Shown here one piece after another: positions 25,790 to 34,517 of a stretch of DNA of 64,000 nt. The stretch comes from Betaproteobacteria bacterium HGW-Betaproteobacteria-7 (GTDB lineage: Bacteria > Pseudomonadota > Gammaproteobacteria > Burkholderiales > Rhodocyclaceae). Positions within the stretch are counted from its first letter, which is position 1. Each line of letters opens with the position of its first letter. Made by a program: the position numbers and the translations under genes. The notes below the pieces were generated by a model. That model had not been told where the DNA came from. It did not search any database and saw only the letters and a program-made list of their open reading frames with translations. The stretch covers positions 62,001 through 126,000 of the forward strand of contig PHCE01000013.1 in NCBI GenBank assembly GCA_002840765.1, read 5' to 3'.

Positions 25790-26928
25790 GCCACCTCCGG
25801 CGAGTCGTCGGGGATGGTGACGGCGACCGTCGTCCCCTGATTGCCGCGCTCGATGCGCATCTCGCCGCCAATCATGCGCGCCCGTTCGGCCATGATGGTC
25901 AGCCCCCAGCCGCTGCCGGCGGCCGGCCGGTTCAGCTGCTCCTGGGCGATACCGCGGCCGTCGTCGCTGACTTTCAGCTCGACGCCGCTCGGCAGCCGCG
26001 CCAGTGACACGGTGACCGCCGTCGCCCGGGCATGCTTGGCGACATTGATCAGGGCTTCCTGGACGATGCGGAACAGCGTCGTCTCAACCTGGGTGGCCAG
26101 CCGGGGAAAGCGCTCCCCGGCCTGGCAGTGGAAGCCGATGCCGGTGCGCCCGGCGAATTCCTCGCCATGCCAGCGCAACGCCGTGGCCAGCCCGTACTGC
26201 TCAAGCAGCGCCGGATGCAGTTCTTCCATGACGCCGCGAATGACCTCGGTCGTCTGTTCGACCAAGGTCAGGGCATCGCCGATGCGCGCCCGCGTCGCGG
26301 TCATGGCGGCCGGCGGCAGCTGGGTGGCGAGCAGGGCCAGGTTCAGATTCAGACTCATGTTCAATGCCGACAGATTTTGCCCGATACGATCATGCAGTTC
26401 GGCGGCCAGGGCCTTGCGCTCGGCGTCGCGCACTTCCACCAGCTGCCGGGTCAGGGCCTGGAGGCGCTGAGTGTAGTCGATGATCGTCGCCTCGGCTGCC
26501 TGGCGCTCGGCGACCTCGAGCTCCAGTGTGTGATTGGCCGAGCGCCAAGCCGCGGTCTGTTCGCGCACCTGATGTTCCAGGTCCAGACTGTGTTCGCGGC
26601 GGGCTACCTCGAGCAGCCGGCGGCCCCACTCGAGGCCCACCGCCACCCAGATCAGTAGCGAGAAAATGATCCGGTTGGCGTGCCCCAGCCAGGCCACCCC
26701 GTCTTCCGGATTGATAAGCACCTTGAGGCCGGCGAGCAGCGGCCCGAGGATGGCGATGGCGAGCAGCGTGCGCTTGGGCGCTTCGACGGCGATGGCGAGC
26801 AGGGCGAGCAGCAGGTAGAGGAAAGGCACGGCGAGGCCGAGCGGCGTATTCAGGTCAATGGCGAAGATCAGCCCGATGGCGACGGCGACGACGAGGTTGG
26901 TCAGCAGGGTTTTGCGGTTCGGTGGCAT
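25786..26928 (-). CDS. Membrane sensor histidine kinase (HisKA_3/NarX-UhpB type)
   Basis: The ATG at 26928 (MPPNRKTLLTN) gives 380 residues. Four hydrophobic segments fill residues 12-115 with only short loops, so the sensor is membrane-embedded rather than periplasmic. A coiled coil (120-165) leads to a HisKA_3 domain with phospho-His H179 in AAELHDRIGQNLSALN and a HATPase with SDDGRGIA and GSGWGLTIMAERA. Translation is coupled to the response regulator gene. The stimulus cannot be inferred. A longer in-frame start exists upstream, but its residues are arginine-rich and look non-coding. Confidence 0.87.
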   Translation of the reverse strand: MPPNRKTLLTNLVVAVAIGLIFAIDLNTPLGLAVPFLYLLLALLAIAVEAPKRTLLAIAILGPLLAGLKVLINPEDGVAWLGHANRIIFSLLIWVAVGLEWGRRLLEVARREHSLDLEHQVREQTAAWRSANHTLELEVAERQAAEATIIDYTQRLQALTRQLVEVRDAERKALAAELHDRIGQNLSALNMSLNLNLALLATQLPPAAMTATRARIGDALTLVEQTTEVIRGVMEELHPALLEQYGLATALRWHGEEFAGRTGIGFHCQAGERFPRLATQVETTLFRIVQEALINVAKHARATAVTVSLARLPSGVELKVSDDGRGIAQEQLNRPAAGSGWGLTIMAERARMIGGEMRIERGNQGTTVAVTIPDDSPEVA

Positions 26929-27168
26929 GGCTTTGGCTGGGGCACGGCGTCGGCGTCCGGTCTGTCGGGGCACCCGGGCGGACCGCACCGACAATGCGTA
27001 CGGGGTAAGACGCGCGCCGCCCGGGTAAGTTGCCGGGAACGCGATGATAACCGCCGGCGCCGCTTCCGCAGGGCTTTGCCGGCGCGACAGCATCCGTGTG
27101 GTAACGAACATACGGGAGCGATGTGAATCCCTAAGGTGGTCCTCGTTGACTTTCATCGAGGTGTAATC

Positions 27169-27516
27169 ATGAGACCACGGATCGGGAAAGTCCTGCCCGC
27201 GCTGGTATTGAGTTTGGTCATGGCCGAAGCCGGTGCGGCGCTGGTGAGTTCCGCGGCGGCCACCGCCACGCAGCCGGCCGGTAGTGCCACAGAACTGGCG
27301 GTTGCCGTCCGCTACCCGAGCAGCAAGCCCGGCCCGATCGCCGCGCTGCAGCTCCAGTATGGCCTGCCCGCTGGCAGCGGAGTCAGGTCGCGCTGGCCGG
27401 CCGCCCAAATCCAGCCGGAGCCGCCGCTCGGCGCGGCGAAGACCTCGGCTCTGATGCTGTCGTCGCTCGGCATGATCGGCGTGATTTCACTGCTGCGCCT
27501 GGGTCGGGCCCCGTAG
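27169..27516 (+). CDS. Small exported protein with a PEP-CTERM-like tail, head of the EPS operon
   Basis: The ATG at 27169 follows CGAGGTG. The 115-residue product has an N-terminal signal peptide (charged MRPRIGK, hydrophobic to about residue 30). Near the C-terminus Q-PEP-P (83-85) is followed by a 16-residue hydrophobic segment (93-109) and RLGRAP. This order (PEP, transmembrane, Arg) is that of PEP-CTERM exosortase substrates, although the spacing is loose. It ends 11 bp before epsF. I do not recognise the protein itself. It could be a small EPS-associated surface protein; alternatively the tail is just a membrane anchor. Confidence 0.6.
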   Translation: MRPRIGKVLPALVLSLVMAEAGAALVSSAAATATQPAGSATELAVAVRYPSSKPGPIAALQLQYGLPAGSGVRSRWPAAQIQPEPPLGAAKTSALMLSSLGMIGVISLLRLGRAP

Positions 27517-27527
27517 GTAGGGCCGGG

Positions 27528-28979
27528 ATGAGTCTGCAACGCTTCTTCCTGATCCTGCGCGGCCGCTGGCGACTGGTGGCGGGCGTCCTGCTCGGCGTGA
27601 TGCTGCTGACCCTGGTGGCCAACCTGTTGCTGCCGCGAAAGTACGTCGCCGAAGCCGCCGTGGTCGTCGATACCCGCCCGGCCGATCCGGTGCTCGGCGT
27701 AGTCCAGCCGGTCACTGCGGCCTCGGCCGTGATGTCGACGCAGGTGGACATCATCCTTTCCGAGCGCGTGGCGCAACACGCCGTCGCCTTGCTCAAGCTT
27801 GACCAGGATCCCGACTTGCGGGGTCAGTGGCTCGACCAGACCAACGGCCGGGGTTCGTTGCAGGCCTGGCTGGCGGCGCCGATGCGCCACCACCTGAAGG
27901 TCATGCCGACGCATGAAAGCAACGTTGTGTCGATCATCTATACGGCCGGCGACGCGGCGACCGCAGCGGTGGTCGCCAATGCCTTCGCCCAGGCCTACAT
28001 CGACACCAATCTCGAGTTGAAGGTCGCTTCGGCGAGCCAATACAGCCAGTGGTTCGGCGAGCGCACCCGGTCGTTCCGCGACAAGCTGGAAGCGGCGCAA
28101 CAGAAGCTGTCGGCCTACCAGCAGTCGCACCGCATCGTCGTCGCCGACGAGAAGCTCGACGTCGAGACCGCCCGCCTCAGCGAACTGTCGACCCAATTGG
28201 TCGAAGTTCAGGGCCATCGCGCGGCGACCCGTGGCCGCAACAGTCAGGCCGGGTCCGCCGACATCCTGCCCGAAGTCGTCGGCAATGGCCTGATCCAGAA
28301 CCTGAAAGCCCGGCTGGCCGATCTCGATGGGCAGCGCCAGCAATTGGCGCTGCGCCTGCGCGAGACCCATCCCGAATACCTCGACATGATGACCAGGGTT
28401 GCCGCCCTGCGTGCCCAGATCGGCACGGAAACCAGCCGCATCGCCGGTTCGCTTGGCGCTGCCGACCGCATGAATGCCTCCCGCGAGGGGGAAATTCGTG
28501 GCGCCCTCGATACGCAGAAGCAGAAAGTCCTCGAACTGCGGGCGCAGCGCGACGGCGTCGCCGTGCTGCAGCGTGACGTCGAGCAGGCCCAGCGTGACTA
28601 CGACATGGTCACCCAGCGCCTGGTGCAAACCGGCCTCGAAAGCCAGATGCCGCAAACCAATGTGGCGATGCTGACGGTGGCCAGCGAGCCGTCCAGCCCG
28701 GCCAGTCCCAAGGTCGCCCTGAACACCGCGCTGTCGGTCGTCTTCGGCACCTTGCTTGGCATCGGCCTGGCGCTGCTGCTGGAACACCTGAATCGGCGGC
28801 TGCGCAGCGGCCGCGACCTGTCAGAAGTGCTCGCCATCCCGGTGCTCGCCGTCCTGCCGCGCAAGGGGCGCGGACCCCGGCTGTTTGCGCCGATCGAGGC
28901 GATCGGCGGCGAATTCGCGCGGCTGCGCGACAACTCGTCGGCTGCCCAGGCCAAGCGCCTGACCACCCGACCGGTCTAG
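27528..28979 (+). CDS. epsF: EpsF-type polysaccharide chain-length determinant (Wzz/GumC family)
   Basis: This 483-residue protein starts with MSLQRFFLILRGRWRL and has two membrane helices, at about residues 15-37 and 410-432. Between them lies a large periplasmic domain rich in coiled coil (180-360). It includes the family's proline/glycine motif before the second helix (EPSSPASPKVALN). This is the Wzz topology of the periplasmic co-polymerases that set EPS chain length and connect polymerase to the outer-membrane exporter. The C-terminus lacks a fused kinase; the partner kinase is the next gene. The EpsF assignment follows from the pairing with an EpsG-type kinase. Confidence 0.85.
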   Translation: MSLQRFFLILRGRWRLVAGVLLGVMLLTLVANLLLPRKYVAEAAVVVDTRPADPVLGVVQPVTAASAVMSTQVDIILSERVAQHAVALLKLDQDPDLRGQWLDQTNGRGSLQAWLAAPMRHHLKVMPTHESNVVSIIYTAGDAATAAVVANAFAQAYIDTNLELKVASASQYSQWFGERTRSFRDKLEAAQQKLSAYQQSHRIVVADEKLDVETARLSELSTQLVEVQGHRAATRGRNSQAGSADILPEVVGNGLIQNLKARLADLDGQRQQLALRLRETHPEYLDMMTRVAALRAQIGTETSRIAGSLGAADRMNASREGEIRGALDTQKQKVLELRAQRDGVAVLQRDVEQAQRDYDMVTQRLVQTGLESQMPQTNVAMLTVASEPSSPASPKVALNTALSVVFGTLLGIGLALLLEHLNRRLRSGRDLSEVLAIPVLAVLPRKGRGPRLFAPIEAIGGEFARLRDNSSAAQAKRLTTRPV

Positions 28980-29025
28980 CCACCATTCCGCTCACCAGCT
29001 ACCCGGGCTCAGCCGAGATTTCGCC

Positions 29026-29886
29026 ATGGATATGAATCCAGCCCATACCGTCAAGGATTTTCCGCCGCCGACGCGTTCCCTCGGCGCCATCCTGATCGAT
29101 GCCGGCCGCCTCAGCCCGCAACAGGCCGGCCAGGTCATCCAGTTGCAGAAGCAGGAAGGCTTGCGCTTTGGCGAGGCGGCGCGGCAACTGGGCATCCTCG
29201 ACGCCGAGGACATCCTGTTCGGCCTCGCCCGCCAGTTCGAATACAGCTGCCTGCCGGTCGGCGATACCGCCGTCTCGCCCGAGGTGCTGGCCGCCTTTGG
29301 TTCGCAACAGCCGCTGGTTGACGGGCTGCGCGACGTCCGCTCGCAGTTGATGCTGCACTGGATGGAACGCGAACCGGCACGCAAGAGCCTGGCCGTGGTC
29401 AGCGCCCGGCGCGGCGAGGGCAAGAGTTTCATCGTCGCCAATCTGGCAGTACTGTTTGCCCAACTCGGCCAGCGCACGCTGCTGGTCGATGCCGATCTGC
29501 TCCACCCGCGCCAGCATCAGCTGTTCAATCTCGACAACCGGGCCGGCCTGTCCTCGGTGCTCAGCGGCCTGGCCGGATTGCAGGCGGCGGTGCCGGTGCC
29601 GCGACTGGGCGGCCTGTTCGTGATGGCCGCCGGGCCGACGCCGCCGAATCCGCGCGAACTGCTCTCCCGGCCACTGCTCGCCGCCTTCATCGGGCAGGCC
29701 ACGCAGGCCTTCGATGTCGTGTTGATCGACACCCCGTCGGCGGCGCTGGCGGATGCACAGATCATCGCCGCCCATGCCGGCGCGGCGATCCTGGTCAGCC
29801 GACCGAATGCCGCCACCCTCGCCGAGACGGCGGCATTGACCCGTAACCTCGACAACCTGCTCGGTGCCGTGGTCAACGAGTTTTGA
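29026..29886 (+). CDS. epsG: EpsG-type BY-kinase-like ATPase for EPS assembly
   Basis: The 286-residue protein has an N-terminal domain (18-80, LGAILIDAGRLSPQQ) resembling the GspE/MshE N-terminal fold. A bacterial tyrosine kinase ATPase domain follows: Walker A SARRGEGKS (126-134), Walker A' LLVDAD (152-157) and Walker B VVLIDTP (231-237). There is no C-terminal tyrosine cluster, and I count only one tyrosine in the whole protein (Y73). The usual autophosphorylation tail is therefore absent, as is typical of the EpsG branch. It should cooperate with EpsF in regulating polymerisation. Confidence 0.85.
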   Translation: MDMNPAHTVKDFPPPTRSLGAILIDAGRLSPQQAGQVIQLQKQEGLRFGEAARQLGILDAEDILFGLARQFEYSCLPVGDTAVSPEVLAAFGSQQPLVDGLRDVRSQLMLHWMEREPARKSLAVVSARRGEGKSFIVANLAVLFAQLGQRTLLVDADLLHPRQHQLFNLDNRAGLSSVLSGLAGLQAAVPVPRLGGLFVMAAGPTPPNPRELLSRPLLAAFIGQATQAFDVVLIDTPSAALADAQIIAAHAGAAILVSRPNAATLAETAALTRNLDNLLGAVVNEF

Positions 29887-29899
29887 TGGCGGCCTGGCG

Positions 29900-31174
29900 A
29901 TGACGGCGTTTCCCCTTCCCGTTGCCGGCCGCCTCCGAGCGGCCGCCCCGGCTAGCGTCAGCCGCCGCCGCCTGGCCGGCCTGCTGCTGTACACGCCGCT
30001 GCTCGCCACCATCCTGTTTGCCAAGCTGTCGGTGCCGCCGTTTGCCGCCCAGTCGCTGAGCATCGCCTACTTGTTCATCCTGCTCGCCGTCGGGATCGGC
30101 GTGATCCTCGGTCAGCTGCGTCTGGACAGCGGCCGGCTCGCCTTCTTCCTGCTCTTCGTCGGCTGCATCGGCGCCGTCCAGGTGTTGCGCGGCGATCCGT
30201 TCTCGCTCGGCTCGCTGCTGCTGCTGATGACGCTCTACGGCGCCTATGTCTTCCACCTGCCGCGGGCGGACGACGGCACGGCGCCGGCCCTGCGCTTCTT
30301 CCTCGGTCTGGCCACTATCCTGGCGCTCGCCGGCATCGCCCAGTACGGCCTGCAACTGGCGGTCGGCCCGCGCTATGCCTTCCCGATCGAGAACTTCGTG
30401 CCCGATGCTTTCCTGATCAAGGGCTTCAACATGCAGGCGCCGATCGCCTATGGCGAGGCCGCCTACCGGGTCAATGGCATCTTCTTCGCCGAGCCGTCTT
30501 TCTTCAGCCAGTTCATGGCCGTCGCCATCATCGTCGAACTGCTGACCAGCAACCGCCTGCTGCGCGTGGCGCTGTACGGGCTGGCGCTGTTGCTTTCCTA
30601 TTCGGGCACCGGCGTCATCCTGCTGGCCATCTGCGGCCCGCTGATCCTGATCACGCGCCGGCACTGGGGGCTGCTCTGGCTGATTCTCGGGGCGCTGCTG
30701 CTGGCCATCGCCTTCGGCAGTTACCTCGAACTCGACAAGCTGACCGGGCGCCTCGGCGAGTTCGGCTCGGTGCGCTCCAGTGCCCACGCCCGTTTCATCG
30801 GCGGCTTCCATGTCTTCGCCCAGTATCTCTGGCCCGATCCACTGAAGGCGCTGTTCGGCTACGGCGCCGGGGCCTTTACCGGCTACGCCGAACGGATGCC
30901 GTTCCCGGTCGCCGACATGACGCTGTTCAAGATGGTTTTTGAATACGGCCTGCTCGGCGCCGGCCTCTACTTCGCCTTCATCTACTACTGCGTCTTCCGC
31001 TCAGCGGCGCCGTTCATCGTCCGCCTGGCAGTGGGGCTGACCCTGCTGCTCAACGGACCCTTCGTTCCCTTTTTCCACGGCCTGGCGCTCAGCCTGCTGG
31101 TGTGGACGACGCAGACGGAAGAGGGCGACGCCCGGTCGCCGGCCCAGAAATCCTTACTTTCCGACGGACCCTGA
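29900..31174 (+). CDS. O-antigen ligase/polymerase-like membrane protein (Wzy-type)
   Basis: The ATG at 29900 lies 13 bp after the epsG stop; an earlier in-frame start would overlap epsG. The 424-residue protein has about eleven membrane helices and one large external loop (about 190-260 and 285-330). The loop carries the sequence FFAEPSFFSQF and a later SSAHARFIGGF, typical of the Wzy_C/O-antigen ligase family. It probably polymerises lipid-linked EPS repeat units in the periplasm. It is followed after 3 bp by a glycosyltransferase gene. Confidence 0.82.
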   Translation: MTAFPLPVAGRLRAAAPASVSRRRLAGLLLYTPLLATILFAKLSVPPFAAQSLSIAYLFILLAVGIGVILGQLRLDSGRLAFFLLFVGCIGAVQVLRGDPFSLGSLLLLMTLYGAYVFHLPRADDGTAPALRFFLGLATILALAGIAQYGLQLAVGPRYAFPIENFVPDAFLIKGFNMQAPIAYGEAAYRVNGIFFAEPSFFSQFMAVAIIVELLTSNRLLRVALYGLALLLSYSGTGVILLAICGPLILITRRHWGLLWLILGALLLAIAFGSYLELDKLTGRLGEFGSVRSSAHARFIGGFHVFAQYLWPDPLKALFGYGAGAFTGYAERMPFPVADMTLFKMVFEYGLLGAGLYFAFIYYCVFRSAAPFIVRLAVGLTLLLNGPFVPFFHGLALSLLVWTTQTEEGDARSPAQKSLLSDGP

Positions 31175-31177
31175 AAA

Positions 31178-32359
31178 ATGTCAGAAGCTTTCCTCTACCT
31201 GGCTGGCATTTGCCTGCTGCTTGCCTTGCACCCCTTCGTCACCTTCCCGCTGTCGCTCTACGCGCTGCGCTGGTGGCGTCGGCCGCCGGTTGGTCCGGCG
31301 TTGCGGCCCGAGTCGGCCGCGGCGCCGAGTTTCGCGATCTGCATGTGCGCCTACAACGAAGAGGCGGTGATCGCGGCCAAGATCGCCAACCTGCTGGCCC
31401 TGCGCGAGCAGGAGCCGGGGCTTGAGATCCTCGTCCATGTTGATGCCGCCAGCGACCGCACAGCCGAAATCCTCAGTGCCTACGCCGACCGCATCACGCT
31501 GCAGGTGTCGGCCGAGCGTCGTGGCAAGACCGCCGGCATGAACAGCCTGGTGGCGCGGACGACGGCCTCGCTCATCGTGTTCACCGACGCCAACGTGATG
31601 CTCGATGCCCAGGCCCTGCCGGCGCTCCGCCGCCATTTCGCCGACCCCGACGTCGGCTGTGTCTGCGGCAACCTGGTCTACGTCAATGCCGACGACTCGG
31701 TCACCGCCGCCACCGGTTCGTTGTACTGGCGCTTCGAGGAAGCGATCAAGCGCCTGGAAGGGGAGAGCGGCTCGGTGATGGGGGCCGACGGTTCGCTGTT
31801 CGCCATCCGCCGCCACCTGCACCACCCGGCGCCGGAACACATCATCGACGACATGTACGTGTCGTTCCGCATCCTTTGCGACGGCTACCGCATCGTCCAG
31901 GCCACCGATGTCCACGCCTACGAGAAGTCGGCCACCTCGGCCGGCGAGGAGTTTCGTCGCAAGCAGCGCATCGCCTGCCAGGCCTTCAATGTCCACCGCC
32001 TGCTCTGGCCGCGGCTGCGCCAGCTCGACGGCCTGAGCCTGTACAAATACCTGTCGCACAAGCTGCTGCGCTGGCTGAGCATCTATCTGCTGGTCAGCGC
32101 CTTCGCCAGTTTTGAACTGGCCCTGGTGCTGGCCGGGCAGGGCATGGCGGCTGCCGTTCTGGCCGGCTTGCTCGGGCTGGTGCTGGTCATCGGCTACCGC
32201 TTCCCGCTCAAACCCTTCGCCCAGATCTTCGATGTCCTCGCCGTGCTCACCGCGGTCGGCCTTGGCGTCTGGCGGTCGCTGCGCGGCGAACGCTTCCAGA
32301 CGTGGACGCCGGCGGCGTCCGTCCGCCAGCCCGGTCCGCTTGAAGGAGTCGAACCATGA
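31178..32359 (+). CDS. Membrane-anchored GT2 glycosyltransferase
   Basis: This 393-residue protein has an N-terminal membrane segment and a GT-A domain with IC-MCAYNEEAVI, HVDAASDRTAEI, the FTDAN metal-binding motif near residue 148, GADGSLFAI (acceptor loop) and a distal KQRIACQ element. Two or three C-terminal helices (285-360) follow. The layout resembles processive or poly-prenyl-linked GT2 enzymes such as BcsA/IcaA relatives, but without PilZ. It probably adds a sugar to the EPS repeat unit at the cytoplasmic face. The stop overlaps the next start by 4 bp. Confidence 0.87.
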   Translation: MSEAFLYLAGICLLLALHPFVTFPLSLYALRWWRRPPVGPALRPESAAAPSFAICMCAYNEEAVIAAKIANLLALREQEPGLEILVHVDAASDRTAEILSAYADRITLQVSAERRGKTAGMNSLVARTTASLIVFTDANVMLDAQALPALRRHFADPDVGCVCGNLVYVNADDSVTAATGSLYWRFEEAIKRLEGESGSVMGADGSLFAIRRHLHHPAPEHIIDDMYVSFRILCDGYRIVQATDVHAYEKSATSAGEEFRRKQRIACQAFNVHRLLWPRLRQLDGLSLYKYLSHKLLRWLSIYLLVSAFASFELALVLAGQGMAAAVLAGLLGLVLVIGYRFPLKPFAQIFDVLAVLTAVGLGVWRSLRGERFQTWTPAASVRQPGPLEGVEP

Positions 32360-33594
32360 ACTGCCTGTGGATCGCCCGCGACCAGCCGTTCCCGCCGGAT
32401 GCCGGCGACAAGATCTATTCGGCCAGCCTGGCCACGGCGCTGGCCGAGGCCGGTGTGGCGGTGAGCTTTCTCGGCTGCGCGGCGCCGGTCGGCGCCCCGC
32501 CGGCCGCTTCGCCGGTGCACTGGCTGCCGGTCGCTGGTGGCAAGCGCAGCCAGGGCCGGGCGCTGTTCAGCCGGCTGCCAATCGCCGCCGCCATCCATGA
32601 CACGCCGGCTTTCCGCCAGGCCCTGGCCGCCCAACTGCAGAAAAGCTGGGATGCGATCGTCTTCGACAGCTACGGCTCGGGCTGGGCGCTCAAGCGCTAT
32701 CTGGCGACTCGCCAGCCAGGCGTCCGGCCGGTGCTGATCCATGTCGCCCACAATCAGGAAGGCGCCCTGTGGCGCGACATGGTGCGCAACAGCCAGGGCG
32801 GACCGTTGAAAAAGCTGGCCCTCTGGCAGAACTGGCTGAAGGTCGCCGCCCTCGAGCGCTTCATCCTGCGCCAAGTCGATCTGACGACGGCGATCAGCGA
32901 CGAGGATGGCGCCGCTTTCGCCCGCCTGGCCCCGGGCCGGCCGCCCGTGGTGCTGACCCCCGGCTATTCCGGCGAGGCGCAGCCGGCGCGGCTGATCGAT
33001 GCCGCCTGCCCGAAGCGCGTCGTGCTGATCGGCTCCTTCCGCTGGGTGGTCAAGCAGGAGAACCTGCGCCAGTTCCTCGCCCTGGCCGACGCCGCCTTCC
33101 ATCGCCAGGGCATCATCTTCGACGTCATCGGCGACGTCCCCGAGGCGCTGCGCGCCGAACTCGAGCCGGGCTTCAAGGCCACCGTCTTCCACGGCTTTGT
33201 CGATGACGTCGCCCCGTACTTCGCGCGCGCCCGGCTGGCCGTGGTGCCGGAAGTGATCGGCGGCGGCTTCAAGCTGAAATTCCTCGACTACATCTTCGGC
33301 CGGCTTCCGGTGGCGACCATCGACACCGCCGCCGCCGGCCTGCCGCCGGCCATCCGTAGTCAGTTGCTGAGCCGTGCCGACCTGGCGTCGCTGGTCGCCG
33401 CCATCGTCGCCCACATCGATCGACTCGACGAACTCAACGCCATGCAGCGGGGCGCCTTTGCCGCTGCCGACCAGCTTTACCGCTGGCGCGACCGCGGCAG
33501 CGCCTTGCGCGATGCCATCACCGCCTGTCAGCAGGCCCGCGCTGGCGCCGCCTCGGCCGTGCCAGCAAACGACTACCCCTTGGAGGCCCGATGA
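32356..33594 (+). CDS. GT4-like glycosyltransferase
   Basis: This 412-residue soluble protein has a two-domain GT-B appearance. The N-terminus reads LWIARDQPFPPDAGDKI with a glycine-poor donor loop, and the C-terminal half has VVLIGSFRW, DVIGDVPE and the acidic patch VVPEVIGGGFKLKFLDYIFGRLPV. That last element resembles the EX7E-type region of GT4 enzymes. It resembles glycosyltransferases found in betaproteobacterial EPS loci. It is coupled by 4-bp overlaps to both neighbours, so its product should be made in step with the other transferases. Confidence 0.82.
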   Translation: MNCLWIARDQPFPPDAGDKIYSASLATALAEAGVAVSFLGCAAPVGAPPAASPVHWLPVAGGKRSQGRALFSRLPIAAAIHDTPAFRQALAAQLQKSWDAIVFDSYGSGWALKRYLATRQPGVRPVLIHVAHNQEGALWRDMVRNSQGGPLKKLALWQNWLKVAALERFILRQVDLTTAISDEDGAAFARLAPGRPPVVLTPGYSGEAQPARLIDAACPKRVVLIGSFRWVVKQENLRQFLALADAAFHRQGIIFDVIGDVPEALRAELEPGFKATVFHGFVDDVAPYFARARLAVVPEVIGGGFKLKFLDYIFGRLPVATIDTAAAGLPPAIRSQLLSRADLASLVAAIVAHIDRLDELNAMQRGAFAAADQLYRWRDRGSALRDAITACQQARAGAASAVPANDYPLEAR

Positions 33595-34517
33595 TCACGC
33601 TGATCGTTCCCACCCGCGACCGCGCCCACACCCTGCGCCGGGTCGCCCCCAGCTATTTCGTCCAGAACGGAATCAGCGAGATCATTTTCGTCATTGATGG
33701 CGGCACCGACGACACGCCGCTGGTGCTCGAACGGATCGCCGCCAGTCGGCCGGCCGTGCGCATGTTGATCCTGCGCCACGAAAGGCGGCTCGGCGCCGCC
33801 CAGGCGCGCAATACCGGCGTCGCGGCGAGCACCAACGAGCTGATCCTGTTTTGCGATGACGACGAGTACCTGGAAGCCGGCTACGCCAAGACCTGCCTGC
33901 AGAAACTGCAGACGCCCGGGGTTGGCGCCGTGTCCGGCCGCCGGGTGTACATGGAAAATGGCGAAACGCCGCTCGCCGCGCTGCGCCGCTTCGGTCATGG
34001 CCTGCGCCCGGGCAAGCCGTTCCGCCCGCTGATCTGCGAATACGTCAATGGTGCCTGCTTCACCGGCGACCTCCGGCTGCCGCTGACCAACGCCGTCATC
34101 CTGACCCACAAGTCCCTGCTCCAACGCTTTCCCTACGACCCGCACTACGCCCGCGGCAACGGCTACCGTGAGGAGTCGGACTTCCAGATGAATCTGTACA
34201 TCCACGGCTACGACCTGATCACCAGCAACGACTGCCACAGCATCCATCTGCCGCCGGCCCAGGTGCGTACCGGTGGGCAGCGGACGCAGACGCTCCGGCG
34301 CATCTACTGGTCGATTTACTACACCCATTATTTCTTCGGCAAGTACTACGCCGTCTATTCCGCCCGGGTCGGGCTGTGGGCGCCGCGCTGGCTGGCCGAA
34401 GCGGCCTTCGCCGCGTTTGCCGTCTATCGCGAGACCTTGCGCCCGCCGCTCTACGCCCTGGTCAAGTGGGCGCTGCGCCAGCGGCGGCGCTGGGGTGAGC
34501 GGACGCTGTCCACATGA
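33591..34517 (+). CDS. GT2 glycosyltransferase
   Basis: This 308-residue GT-A protein starts MITLIVPTRDRAHTLRRV, with FVIDGGTDDT and LFCDDDEYLE (DxD-type metal site near residues 85-88). A later element near EESDFQMN is the probable base. A basic C-terminal helix (ALRQRRRWGERT) may touch the membrane. It overlaps the preceding and following genes by 4 bp each. The sugar specificity cannot be read. Confidence 0.87.
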   Translation: MITLIVPTRDRAHTLRRVAPSYFVQNGISEIIFVIDGGTDDTPLVLERIAASRPAVRMLILRHERRLGAAQARNTGVAASTNELILFCDDDEYLEAGYAKTCLQKLQTPGVGAVSGRRVYMENGETPLAALRRFGHGLRPGKPFRPLICEYVNGACFTGDLRLPLTNAVILTHKSLLQRFPYDPHYARGNGYREESDFQMNLYIHGYDLITSNDCHSIHLPPAQVRTGGQRTQTLRRIYWSIYYTHYFFGKYYAVYSARVGLWAPRWLAEAAFAAFAVYRETLRPPLYALVKWALRQRRRWGERTLST

